Shown here piece after piece: positions 27,230-35,706 of a DNA stretch of 64,000 bases. Under the pieces are notes generated by a model. That model searched no databases. It was not told the DNA's origin and was given only the letters and a program-made list of their open reading frames with translations. A program made the translations under genes and the position numbers. The DNA lies in the NCBI GenBank assembly GCA_025916135.1, contig CP104793.1, positions 2,418,001 through 2,482,000 on the forward strand, in the 5' to 3' direction. Position 1 is the first letter of the stretch. Every line of letters starts with the position of its first letter. This stretch comes from Rhodobacteraceae bacterium D3-12 (lineage in GTDB: Bacteria > Pseudomonadota > Alphaproteobacteria > Rhodobacterales > Rhodobacteraceae).

Positions 27230-28270
27230 TTACTCGTCTCCGAGAGCGGCTTGGAAAGCTTTCAGGACTTCCGACCCAGGTTTCCCGAGTTGGTCCACTT
27301 TCTCGGCCCAGCCATCCTGCACGGTGGCAAGCTGCTCATTTAGCTTAGCCAACTCTCCCTCGGCCATTGTGTTAGGCTCCATGCCGAAATCAGTCAGTTC
27401 CGCAATGACTTTGGGCTCCTGCGCATCAACATAATTACAATGGTTTTGCGTCGCGAAGGCCCCCGCCTCTGTCAATGCCTGTTTCTGCGCATCAGAGAGA
27501 GAGTTCCATGCGCGATCACTGATGGCGTATACGGTGATGAAGCTACCAAGACTCACGTCGGTGGTTTGATGCTTGAGCACTGACTGCAGGTCGAACACTT
27601 TGACGCTTTGAAGGGGCGCAAAGGAACCATCAAGCGTTCCACGTGTCATGGAAGCCAAAATGTCAGGGCCAGGCATACGAACCGAAACCGCATTGAGCGC
27701 ATTTGCGGTCATATCCATAGCGCCTCCAGCCGTTCGGATCTTGAGGCCCTTGAAGTCCTCAACAGTTTCAACCTTCTTCGAGACCGTGACGATTTTGTAA
27801 GGCGCGTAGGCAATCGAAACCAAAACACGCACATTATAGGGTGTGAACTCGTTCTCAGCGAGAACGCCACCGTCGGTGGCGAGTTTCTCAAACGCGTCAG
27901 ACCCTTTGCATGCGGTCTCAAACATCGCGGGAAGCTCGGCCACAGAACTGAGCACGAATTTGTCGGAAATATAGGCCGGGGAAATATTCGCAATATCGGC
28001 GACACCGGTCTGCACCAAGCGCAAAGCATCCTGCCCTTTGCCAAGCTGGCCTCCCGGGAAATATTGGATGTCGATACTACCGCCCGAGAGCTCCTTGGCC
28101 TTGGCCATGAAAGGTTCCGCCGCATTTGTCACGGTATAGTGGCTAACGGGCATCCAATCGGCGAGCTTTAGCGTAATCTTCTCTTCGGCACCCGCAGGTA
28201 CTGCGAATAGCCCCAAACAAGCGGCAAGTACTCCACCGCGCGTCAAGCAATCCTTCAATCTGTTGGTCAT
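27230..28270 (-). CDS. dctP: TRAP transporter substrate-binding protein (DctP family)
   Basis: A 346-residue periplasmic solute receptor: signal peptide (GVLAACLGLFAVPAGAEE), then ITLKLADWMPVSHY and the organic-acid contact region LKIRTAGGAMDMTANALNA, where an arginine normally binds the ligand carboxylate. A GGAGGAG site precedes the ATG. It lies 29 bases after the IclR regulator and 149 bases before dctQ. The ligand is a carboxylate; identity unknown. Confidence 0.9.
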   Translation of the reverse strand: MTNRLKDCLTRGGVLAACLGLFAVPAGAEEKITLKLADWMPVSHYTVTNAAEPFMAKAKELSGGSIDIQYFPGGQLGKGQDALRLVQTGVADIANISPAYISDKFVLSSVAELPAMFETACKGSDAFEKLATDGGVLAENEFTPYNVRVLVSIAYAPYKIVTVSKKVETVEDFKGLKIRTAGGAMDMTANALNAVSVRMPGPDILASMTRGTLDGSFAPLQSVKVFDLQSVLKHQTTDVSLGSFITVYAISDRAWNSLSDAQKQALTEAGAFATQNHCNYVDAQEPKVIAELTDFGMEPNTMAEGELAKLNEQLATVQDGWAEKVDQLGKPGSEVLKAFQAALGDE

Positions 28271-28299
28271 TTTCGTTTCTCCTCCACAAGAAAACTGAT

Positions 28300-29085
28300 T
28301 TATTTTCGACTAGGCTTAGAGCCCATATTTGCCGAGTGCGCGACAAGTCTGGCCGCGGCCGTCTTTGCGGCGGCACGCACCTGCCCCGCCACATCCTCTA
28401 TCGACTGTGATTTCATTCGGGCTGTCGGCCCAGTTACGCCAATGCTGTAAATCGCACCAAATGGTTCGACGAAAACGGGCGAAGCGATCGAAATCACGCC
28501 CTCATCTATTTCACCGTCACAAACCGCATAGCCCGCGTCACGGACATCCCCGAGTTCGGCCCAGAAGGTCGCGGTCGGGTACTCCAATTCCGGCGCCCCC
28601 ACTTCTCCCCGCGCTTGTTCAAACCAAGCTTCCACGTCCTGCTGCTCGCAAAATGCCAAGATCGCCTTACTAGACGAGCATTTATCAAGCGGTCGATCGC
28701 CCAGACCGGGAAAGATGTAGGATTGGTGCGTGCCCGGAACGGGTAGAGCATCGACAATCTCGATCCGCCCGCAATGTCTGCGCGCGAAAAAGGATGTCTC
28801 CTGAAGTTCGTTTGCAAGGTTCAACAGCACAGGAAGGATGGTGCTGGAACGCTGCGAATTGAAGAGGCGTGGGATAAGAATGTCATCGAGCGCAGGACCA
28901 AGAACGAAGATCGACGATTCATTTTGCTGTAGATAAGCGACTTCGCATAGCGCAAGCGCTAAGCGGTGCGCGGTCGAGCGTGGCAGATCTACCGCCTCGG
29001 CAATCGCTGCTGCGCTTATTCCATTGTCAGCGCCGGCGACAGTGGACAGTACATTATGATATCGAGTGAGCAGTTTTGAAGTCAT
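28300..29085 (-). CDS. IclR family transcriptional regulator
   Basis: A 261-residue IclR protein: N-terminal winged helix (AAAIAEAVDLPRSTAHRLALAL, residues about 25-46) and a C-terminal effector domain (YSIGVTGPTARMKSQSIEDV). Start at 29085 follows GGAAAG; the ATG 13 codons upstream lies nearer the promoter and is less likely. Its own promoter carries a perfect palindrome between -35 and -10. Co-directional with and 29 bases from dctP, so it probably heads and controls the TRAP/CoA operon. Confidence 0.9.
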   Translation of the reverse strand: MTSKLLTRYHNVLSTVAGADNGISAAAIAEAVDLPRSTAHRLALALCEVAYLQQNESSIFVLGPALDDILIPRLFNSQRSSTILPVLLNLANELQETSFFARRHCGRIEIVDALPVPGTHQSYIFPGLGDRPLDKCSSSKAILAFCEQQDVEAWFEQARGEVGAPELEYPTATFWAELGDVRDAGYAVCDGEIDEGVISIASPVFVEPFGAIYSIGVTGPTARMKSQSIEDVAGQVRAAAKTAAARLVAHSANMGSKPSRK

Positions 29086-29110
29086 TGTCCACTTTCCGAG
29101 ATTTGATCCC

Positions 29111-29139
29111 AAATTATGAGACATATAATACTATGTCAA
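29111..29139 (-). promoter_or_regulatory. IclR promoter with embedded operator
   Basis: On the - strand TTGACA (29139-29134), a 17-base spacer and TAATTT (29116-29111) form a strong sigma70 promoter. Inside it lies the perfect palindrome GACATATAATACTATGTC (29120-29137), overlapping the -35 box and filling the spacer. Binding there would block RNA polymerase, so autoregulation by the IclR protein is likely. Confidence 0.65.
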
Positions 29140-30158
29140 CAATAGTCGCATCACACCTGTCGCGGTCCTTCTGCCTCCGTAAAGTTTTGTTAGTGGTGAG
29201 GATGCCCCTCCCAACTGGATAGCAATACTCCAGATTGGACATCCCTTGAGACATATGGGCGTGCGCCGGAGGGTGAGCAGGTGGCACAACCTTCGAACAT
29301 GCCCATAACGATCGTCAATTCCGCAAAAGAACGGTACGACGCGCAAAAGTGGCTATCCGACTAACAGCCAAGATGGTCCAACGTTCATCTGAGCAACTGA
29401 GTTGTGATCCTCGGCGGTCTCGTGCTGTTCAGAAGGGTGCCGACGGGCTCAATTTGCAGCCGCCATCTATTGGCTATCGGTGTTGATACTAAACCCGTTT
29501 AGAGTTGCAATGCGGGCGTCAAACACCAACCAACTAACCCAGCTCGTTTCGCCTCGCGCGCGTATCAGTAATCCGCGGCATGTTGCTCTATAAGTACTGT
29601 GTTTCGGCTGGTGAACCCTTGAGCAGAAGGCATAGGACGACCAGCCCCGGCTATGCGCCCGGACCGGTCCCACTGCCCGCTGCTAAACGTTTCGGCCGGA
29701 GCCACCCCGTCGCATCAGGCCCCCGAGATCGATTTGACCCTCGCCTCGAGGTTGGCCGCAACTTAATGACACCGGGTCTGGTGCCGGGGAGCACGCTTCG
29801 GCCTTTCGGACTGCGCTTGGCTTTTGCCCCCGCCCCATGGTGAGCCGTTTCGCAATCGGCGCCATGGTCATTCGAACCCTCCGCCAATCACGTCCAATCT
29901 GCGATTTAAGGTGTTGACTCAGAGATCGCAGCTGGCACCACAACCCTATCAAATCTCTTAAACCACTGTAAGAATGACATTTTTCGACATTTAGCGCCAA
30001 ACAACGACAACGAACCTGCGAGAACACTCACACCACCTGATTTCGGTGCAGGAGCACTCCGCGAGTCGGGAGTCTGCGCGCCTAGTCTTTGCTTGGAAAA
30101 AGAGCTTTTTGACAAACCTCTCCCGTCGGGGTTGAAATGACGCCGGGAGGGCCCTTGA
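29140..30158. other. Long intergenic region, no recognisable gene
   Basis: About 1 kb between the IclR promoter and the start of the defence-like island. Several frames are open for 60-115 codons on both strands, but none has a recognisable domain or ribosome site, and they overlap one another. No RNA gene was recognised. Possibly decayed DNA at the left margin of the island. Confidence 0.4.
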
Positions 30159-30941
30159 ATGGGACACAACACACTCGGGGTGATCCCCCGAACCGTCAAA
30201 TGGAAGCGGGTAATCAACCTGCTGGAAGAAGATGGCAACGCCGGCGACATTATCGCTGCGAGTGCAGAAGCTGCTGAGAAGCACCTTCTTGGCGCCTCAG
30301 ATGATCCAGTTTATGTCGAAGCCGTCAGACTGCTCTTGATGATCCCAGCGGCCGCTCGGTCCTACAATTTTGCCGACGCTTTGCGCAAGAATGACCTGCC
30401 AATCGCAAAGCAACCACAATTGCTGGACCTCCTTGTCGCAGCGACGTCCCGGCTCGACGAGGTCAAACGATCGACCAACCGCCGAACCGACTTGGGTGAA
30501 CTTGCAGGCCGCGCCCTCTCCGAAACACTTAACCAGATGATCGGCGAGGCTCTTCCGGGTTTGTTCGATGCGACAACAGACGACGTTCAGGCAATTGCAC
30601 GCAAGCTCTCATACTCTAAAGGGATTTCTGCACTGACCCGTGCTTTCATCGCAAACATCACTCGGGCGACACTTGCGTATTACCTGGAACGTGCTCTTGC
30701 GAATTACACCGTCGACCCGGATCGATCGAGCATTGCCATCAACCGAACCGGCTTCGAAAACGAACTCGCCGCTTATACCCATGAGGCAACCCGCATCATC
30801 CAGGAGTTCTCCGGCGGCTGGTATGCCAAAACATTATATGAGCGCGGCGAAATCATCACGGCCGATGCCGCCCGCTTCGGCGCAGTTTGTCTAAAGAAGG
30901 TCGTCGAGGAGCTTCGGCTCCGGCGAGCAGAGTATGCCTGA
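30159..30941 (+). CDS. Uncharacterised helical protein upstream of QueC-like gene
   Basis: A 260-residue protein with no family that I recognise. Composition and patterning suggest an almost all-helical soluble protein (EAVRLLLMIPAAARSYNFAD, LLDLLVAATSRLDEV, AFIANITRATLAYYLERALA). The ATG at 30159 follows GGGAGGG by 6 bases. Its stop lies 8 bases inside the next gene, so the two are coupled and probably act together. It is not the QatB protein of Qat systems as far as I can tell, because its N-terminus is different. Confidence 0.75.
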   Translation: MGHNTLGVIPRTVKWKRVINLLEEDGNAGDIIAASAEAAEKHLLGASDDPVYVEAVRLLLMIPAAARSYNFADALRKNDLPIAKQPQLLDLLVAATSRLDEVKRSTNRRTDLGELAGRALSETLNQMIGEALPGLFDATTDDVQAIARKLSYSKGISALTRAFIANITRATLAYYLERALANYTVDPDRSSIAINRTGFENELAAYTHEATRIIQEFSGGWYAKTLYERGEIITADAARFGAVCLKKVVEELRLRRAEYA

Positions 30942-32950
30942 AGCGCGCATTCTAAACGGCGCCAGTGGCGACGAACTGGTGGTCCGCATCCATGGCCGCG
31001 ATCCGTCATTCCGTCTCGGCACTGATTCAATCCGTGCTGCCGCGATGACTGAACTTGATGACAGAACAATCGACTTCCTGGAAATTGCAGCAACGGTATT
31101 CGCCGCCGATAGTGGGTTCAGTCGCGGAGGCGACACGAGGCCCGGCATGGGGGAAAGCTGGAGCCGTGACTTTGAGGTCCGTATTCCGGTCCGTGATCCC
31201 ATGTTTTGGAACCAGCCCGAGGTCGTCGAAGCCCTCCGAACGGCCACTGAATTCCTGACCGGGGATTACGTACAGTTCGAATTCGTTTCAGATCAATTCG
31301 GCTTGCCCGCGGAGCCATTCCTTGATCTTGACCCCGATGGACAATCTTTCAAGGCCGATGAAGTCATCATGTTCTCCGGCGGCCTGGACTCCTTTGCGGG
31401 AGCTTTGGAAAGCCTTGCAACAACAAACCGTCGGGTGGTGCTTGTTACCCACAGATCAGCCCAGAAAGCCATCCCCCGACAGGTTGAACTTGGTAAAGTC
31501 CTGGCTGATCGCTTCCCAGATCAGGTTCTGCATATACACGTTTTGGCCAGGCGCTCAGGCAAGGAGGCCGCCGACTCAACTCAGCGTTCGCGCACCCTCC
31601 TGTTCACGGCATTGGGTCACGCCGTGGCTCGCGCCTTTGGCGCCGACCGACTTAGTTTTTACGAGAATGGCATTGTCAGCCAAAACCTCCCGATCTCTGA
31701 ACAGATCGCCGGAACAATGGCCACGCGCACAACGCACCCACTCTCTCTTAGACTTATGAACCGCGTGCTCGCACTCGGTTGGCCTGAAACTCCTCGTATC
31801 GAAAACCGGTTTCAATGGCTCACAAAAACCGAAGTGGTCCGTCGCATCGATGAATACGGCGAGGCAGAAAATATCCCGAAGGCCGTCAGTTGCACCAGTA
31901 TCCGAGATCAGACCAAGAGATTCACACATTGCGGCGCGTGCACGCAGTGTCTTGACCGGCGGTTCGCCATCCTGGCCGCTCGGCTGGACGGCTTCGACAA
32001 GCCTGAAGACTACAAGACCGATGTCCTCTTTGGGGAACGCCCGACCAACAAGTCAATTACCATCGCTTCTGAATGGACGCGTCATTCGCTAAGGATGAAG
32101 TCACTAGACAGAACGAAGGCGATGGATAAGTTTGGTTTGGAGCTCAGTCGCATCATCTCGGGCTACCCCGACCTTACACCAAATGCGGTGCTCGACCGAA
32201 CTCTGAAAATGCAACAACGCCATTCCGAGGCTGTCCGCAATGTGCTCACCAAGGCCCTTGCCGATCACGCAGCCGACATTGCGGAGCAAATATTACCTGT
32301 GAGTTGTCTCTTGGTGATGCATGCCGGCCAGAAGAATGCTGACGATATAAGCCCGCCCCTGGAGACCTTCGTCCACCGATCGGAACAAGGATTGGGTCAC
32401 GGCAGACGAAATCGATACGGTGCCCAATGCAGAGACAGCGCTGACGGTCGCATTTGAAAGAGACAAGGATAGCTTTGCGGTCTCTGCCATGGGGCTCGGT
32501 CGCGTTAGCGGAATGCCCGCCAAGGTTGCTCATGGCCTCAAGCCTTTTTTCGATGAAGACAGAGCAGCAGGCAGATCGCCGGAAGACTACACGTTCCACC
32601 CAGCTCAAGACGCCATTGACTGCGGCCATATGACGAAGGAGGCGTTCCGTGCAAATGTTAAGCGCTGCCGCGAAGAGTTGGCTTCATTCTTTGAAGAAAT
32701 ACACGGCATTGAGCCGCGTGAAGACCTGTTGATCCAGAACCGCCCGAGGCACGGGTATCGGCTTGATCCTAGAACCCGGCTCGTCGCGGCGGACGAGCGC
32801 AAAGCCCCCCGACTCGCGAGACGAACTGAGTGCCGTCGGCGACGCCATTTCATGGCTGTCACGCCATCGGTTGATCATGTCACACTTAGTGGCGCTCATC
32901 CTATAGTTTTCAGCGACTTAGAAGGGCGCCATGTCACGCACCGTCGTTGA
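30934..32950 (+). pseudogene. QueC-like (7-cyano-7-deazaguanine synthase-like) protein with C-terminal winged-helix-like region, frameshifted
   Basis: Residues about 140-360 form a PP-loop ATP pyrophosphatase domain of the QueC type: VIMFSGGLDSFAGAL (SGGLDS at 148-153) and a zinc-type cluster FTHCGACTQCLDRR. An extra N-terminal domain of about 135 residues precedes it. Near 32372-32376 the frame changes; inserting or deleting one C (GTCCACC to GTCACC) joins ETFV to TDRNKDWVTADEID. The C-terminal region that follows (residues about 475-640, ending RPRHGYRLDP) resembles a winged-helix DNA-binding domain. About 671 codons if corrected. QueC-like proteins occur in several anti-phage systems; no other queuosine genes are present here. 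Confidence 0.7.
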
Positions 32951-32984
32951 TCCGTCACGTCAAGATTACTGCTAATGCACTGGT

Positions 32985-33028
32985 TTATCTGTACATTTCG
33001 AGTAGCAGCGAACCATTCGGACAGATAA
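32985..33028. repeat. Inverted repeat TTATCTGT / ACAGATAA before the recombinase operon
   Basis: Perfect 8-base arms at 32985-32992 and 33021-33028, separated by 28 bases, ending just before the start codon of the HTH gene at 33030. Either an operator for that protein or part of a serine-recombinase attachment site; the 44-base span fits both. Confidence 0.45.
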
Positions 33029-33029
33029 C

Positions 33030-33248
33030 ATGCAGCACCTACAGACAGACGGCCGATTTGATGACCCACAAGGCTATATCAGCGAAGGAAAACTGGCGCA
33101 TCGGTGGCAGATGTCCCGACGCACATTGCAACGCTGGCGCCAATACGAGACCGGCCCGACTTTTTACGAAATCGGCGGTAGCATTCGATACCGGGTAGCC
33201 GACGTCCTGGCCTTTGAAGAAGCACGCCGAAAAGGCGCCACCAGCTGA
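33030..33248 (+). CDS. Helix-turn-helix (excisionase/MerR-like) DNA-binding protein
   Basis: A 72-residue protein with a HTH_17-like fold: GYISEGKLAHRWQMSRRTLQ, RWRQYETGPTFYEIG, SIRYRVADVLAFEEA. These small proteins act as excisionases or repressors for neighbouring recombinases. Stop and next start overlap (TGATG). First gene of a five-gene coupled operon; an inverted repeat lies directly upstream. Confidence 0.8.
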   Translation: MQHLQTDGRFDDPQGYISEGKLAHRWQMSRRTLQRWRQYETGPTFYEIGGSIRYRVADVLAFEEARRKGATS

Positions 33249-33487
33249 TGGACGCGGTCGGCGATCACACTGTTTCGCACGTCCGATACGGTGCGAACGC
33301 GCTCCCACCAGAGCGAATGCGTCCATTGGAACGCCGCACCGAACTGTGCAGCCTTCTGGCCTACGGCCTGGTTCGCTTGCGGATGCGAGATAACTGCGAA
33401 CTATCTGACGAAATTGAAGAAAGTTCCCTACACAATTCGCGTGACCAGAGCGCTCATGCAACTCCAACTCAAGAGGAGAACACATGA
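33248..33487 (+). CDS. Small hypothetical protein in recombinase operon
   Basis: A 79-residue protein of unknown function (middle part RRTELCSLLAYGLVRLRM). No domain recognised, but stop-start overlaps with both neighbours (TGATG on the left, ATGA on the right) support a real coding gene. The counterpart position in the first cassette is held by DUF3489. Confidence 0.6.
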   Translation: MDAVGDHTVSHVRYGANALPPERMRPLERRTELCSLLAYGLVRLRMRDNCELSDEIEESSLHNSRDQSAHATPTQEENT

Positions 33488-33936
33488 CCAATCTAGATCC
33501 CATTCCCGCTCGCCTGGCCGCACTCAAGACCACATCCACGCCAGACCTGAAGCAGCAATGGCGTGATCTGTTCGACAGCGAGCCACCGCCGTTCAACCGT
33601 CGTTTTCTGGAGAGCCGCCTAGCCTATCGCATTCAAGAACTCGCCTACGGCGGACTGAAACCTGAAACTGTAAAACGACTGGAAGCTCTCGGCGAACAGC
33701 TAGATGGTGGCGATCGTAAGAAGAGCCGCATTCGCGCTGACCTGATGCCCGTTACCGGGACGAGGCTGATCCGTGAATGGCAAGGTGTCGAACACGTCGT
33801 CACCGTCACTGCGGACGGTTTCGAATGGCAGGGTCGCCCTTACAAATCGCTGTCGGCCATAGCCCGCGCCATCACCGGCACACGATGGAACGGCTGGGTG
33901 TTCTTCGGCCTAAAGAACCATAGGAGGCGCGCATGA
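33484..33936 (+). CDS. DUF2924 domain protein, recombinase-associated
   Basis: A 150-residue DUF2924 protein: FNRRFLESRLAYRIQELAYG in the N-terminal half and GTRLIREWQGVEHVVTV, FEWQGRPYKSLSAIARAIT, GTRWNGWVFFGLK in the C-terminal half. Clearly paralogous to 2718-3122, with an additional N-terminal stretch. GAGGAG precedes the ATG. Coupled by ATGA overlaps to genes on both sides. Confidence 0.9.
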   Translation: MTNLDPIPARLAALKTTSTPDLKQQWRDLFDSEPPPFNRRFLESRLAYRIQELAYGGLKPETVKRLEALGEQLDGGDRKKSRIRADLMPVTGTRLIREWQGVEHVVTVTADGFEWQGRPYKSLSAIARAITGTRWNGWVFFGLKNHRRRA

Positions 33937-35243
33937 CCAAACCGATTATCCGGAAACTGCGCTGCGCGATCTACACGCGTAAATCCTCCGAGGAAGGGCT
34001 GGAGCAAGAGTTCAACAGCCTGCATGCCCAACGCGAGGCCTGCGAAGCCTACATCGCTAGCCAACGGTCCGAAGGATGGGTGCTGGTCCGCGATCAGTAT
34101 GACGACGGCGGTATTTCCGGCGGCACATTGGACCGCCCTGCCCTGCAGCGCCTGATGGAAGACATTGAGGACGGTCTCGTTGACGTGGTCGTGGTTTACA
34201 AGATCGACCGCTTAAGTCGCGCGCTGACCGACTTCGCCAAGCTGGTGGAAGTGTTCGACCGCAACGGCGTGACCTTCGTGTCCGTCACACAGTCGTTCAA
34301 CACGACCACCTCCATGGGTCGGTTGACGTTGAACATCCTGCTCAGCTTTGCACAGTTCGAGCGCGAGGTAACCGCAGAGCGCATCCGCGACAAGTTCGCC
34401 GCGAGTCGGAAGAAAGGCATGTGGATGGGCGGGGTGCCGCCCTACGGCTATCGTGTTGAGAACCGGAAATTGGTCATCGATGAAGAACGAGCGGACCATG
34501 TGCGGTGGGTTTACGAGCGGTTCATCCGGGTCGGCTCCGGCACCGAACTGGCCCGAGAAATCGCTGCCAAGGGTGTCCTGACCCCAAGAGGCAACCCCAT
34601 GGACAAAAAGTTCATCTACCGCCTGCTCAACAACCGCGCCTATATCGGCGAGGCGGTCCACAAGGGCAACAGTTATCCCGGTGAGCACGACGCTATTGTC
34701 GAAAAAGATGTTTGGGACAAAGTGCATGCGATCTTGCAGAAAAGCCCCCGCACACGCGCCGCCCGAACCCGCGCGAGAACACCAGCTCTGCTGAAAGGTT
34801 TGCTCTACGGACCAGACGGCGCGGCGTTTTCGCCAACGCACACGCGCAAGGGCGGCAAGCTCTACCGTTACTATTTCAGCCAGACAGTTCTGAAGCGCGG
34901 TGCTGGAACATGCCCCATCGGCCGCGTGCCCGCGGGAGAGATCGAGGCGGCTGTCATCGATCAGCTTCGCACCGTCTTCCGCCAACCCGAGATCGTGGCC
35001 GGGACGTCGAAAGCGGCGCGCGCCAACGCCGATGACATCACCGAGACCGATGCTCGCGTGGCCCTGCAACAGCTTGACCCGCTGTGGGACGAACTCTTCC
35101 CCGCCGAACAAGCCCGCATCGTGGCGCTGCTGGTCGAGCGCGTCGACATCGACATAGGTGGGCTAAAGGTCAGGCTGCGCGTTGACGGGCTCAGTGGCCT
35201 TGCGCGCGAAATGCTTGCAGGCGGCATAGAGGCGGCGGCATGA
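33933..35243 (+). CDS. Large serine recombinase
   Basis: A 436-residue recombinase. Resolvase/invertase catalytic domain at residues about 10-150 (YTRKS with the nucleophilic serine near 18, YDDGGISGGTLDRP, VYKIDRLSRALTDFAKL, SFAQFEREVTAERIRDK), recombinase domain (GVPPYGYRV, YRLLNNRAYIGEAVHKG) and zinc-ribbon/coiled-coil region (LLYGPDGAAFSPTHTRKGGK). Cuts and rejoins DNA through a phosphoserine intermediate. It ends before the helix-turn-helix module that the first recombinase carries in the same chain; that module is the next gene. Confidence 0.92.
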   Translation: MTKPIIRKLRCAIYTRKSSEEGLEQEFNSLHAQREACEAYIASQRSEGWVLVRDQYDDGGISGGTLDRPALQRLMEDIEDGLVDVVVVYKIDRLSRALTDFAKLVEVFDRNGVTFVSVTQSFNTTTSMGRLTLNILLSFAQFEREVTAERIRDKFAASRKKGMWMGGVPPYGYRVENRKLVIDEERADHVRWVYERFIRVGSGTELAREIAAKGVLTPRGNPMDKKFIYRLLNNRAYIGEAVHKGNSYPGEHDAIVEKDVWDKVHAILQKSPRTRAARTRARTPALLKGLLYGPDGAAFSPTHTRKGGKLYRYYFSQTVLKRGAGTCPIGRVPAGEIEAAVIDQLRTVFRQPEIVAGTSKAARANADDITETDARVALQQLDPLWDELFPAEQARIVALLVERVDIDIGGLKVRLRVDGLSGLAREMLAGGIEAAA

Positions 35244-35641
35244 CCAGCAGGACGCCGGTCCCCGACACAGTGACGGTGCACGTGCCATTCCGCGTCGTGA
35301 AACGCGGCGGACGAAGGGAGGTCCAGCTGCCCGAATGCGCCAAGCAACCGCGCCGAACGGATAACACGCTGGTGAAGGCGCTGGCTCGCGCATTCCGATG
35401 GAAGCGCATGCTGGAATCGGGCGAGTTCGCCACCATCGCCGAAATGGCGGAACGCGAGGGCATCGCCCCGTCATACATGACCCGCGTCCTGCGTCTGACG
35501 CTACTAGCGCCCGACACCATAGAGGCGATCCTGAAGGGGAAGCAGGAGCCGGAGTTGTCACTGTCGCGGTTGCTGGAGCCGTTTCCGGTGGAGTGGGAGC
35601 GCCAACGCGTCCAAATTCGCTGTCCCCGCTCGCAGCGTTGA
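35240..35641 (+). CDS. Helix-turn-helix protein corresponding to a recombinase C-terminal module
   Basis: A 133-residue protein with DNTLVKALARAFRWKRMLES, then IAEMAEREGIAPSYMTRVLR and APDTIEAILKGKQEPELSLS, a ParB/KorB-like helix-turn-helix. The pattern matches the C-terminal 120 residues of the frameshifted recombinase at 3125-4799 (LLRALVRAHA, LSEIAEATSHSESYIRTR, LSPAIQKAIFEGRQPPDLTL). ATGA overlap with the recombinase. Likely works with it in DNA binding or target choice. Confidence 0.8.
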   Translation: MTSRTPVPDTVTVHVPFRVVKRGGRREVQLPECAKQPRRTDNTLVKALARAFRWKRMLESGEFATIAEMAEREGIAPSYMTRVLRLTLLAPDTIEAILKGKQEPELSLSRLLEPFPVEWERQRVQIRCPRSQR

Positions 35642-35654
35642 GCTATTCTTAGGC

Positions 35655-35683
35655 TTGAAACAAATACTATCCGCTGCGATAAA
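35655..35683 (+). promoter_or_regulatory. Promoter of the methyltransferase-led operon
   Basis: TTGAAA at 35655-35660, a 17-base spacer and GATAAA at 35678-35683, in front of the C5 methyltransferase ATG at 35707. Spacing is ideal and the -10 box is a fair match. Confidence 0.45.
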
Positions 35684-35706
35684 CTACATCTAGCGGCGAG
35701 GGCGAC

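Noticed and set aside
29140-30158. Open frames of 60-115 codons on both strands
   Set aside because: High-GC DNA gives such frames by chance; none has a domain or ribosome site.
30159-32950. Qat or type IV CBASS anti-phage system
   Set aside because: A QueC-like gene is present, but no KAP ATPase (QatA), TatD nuclease (QatD), cyclase, TGT or OGG gene is adjacent, and the 260-aa protein does not start like QatB.
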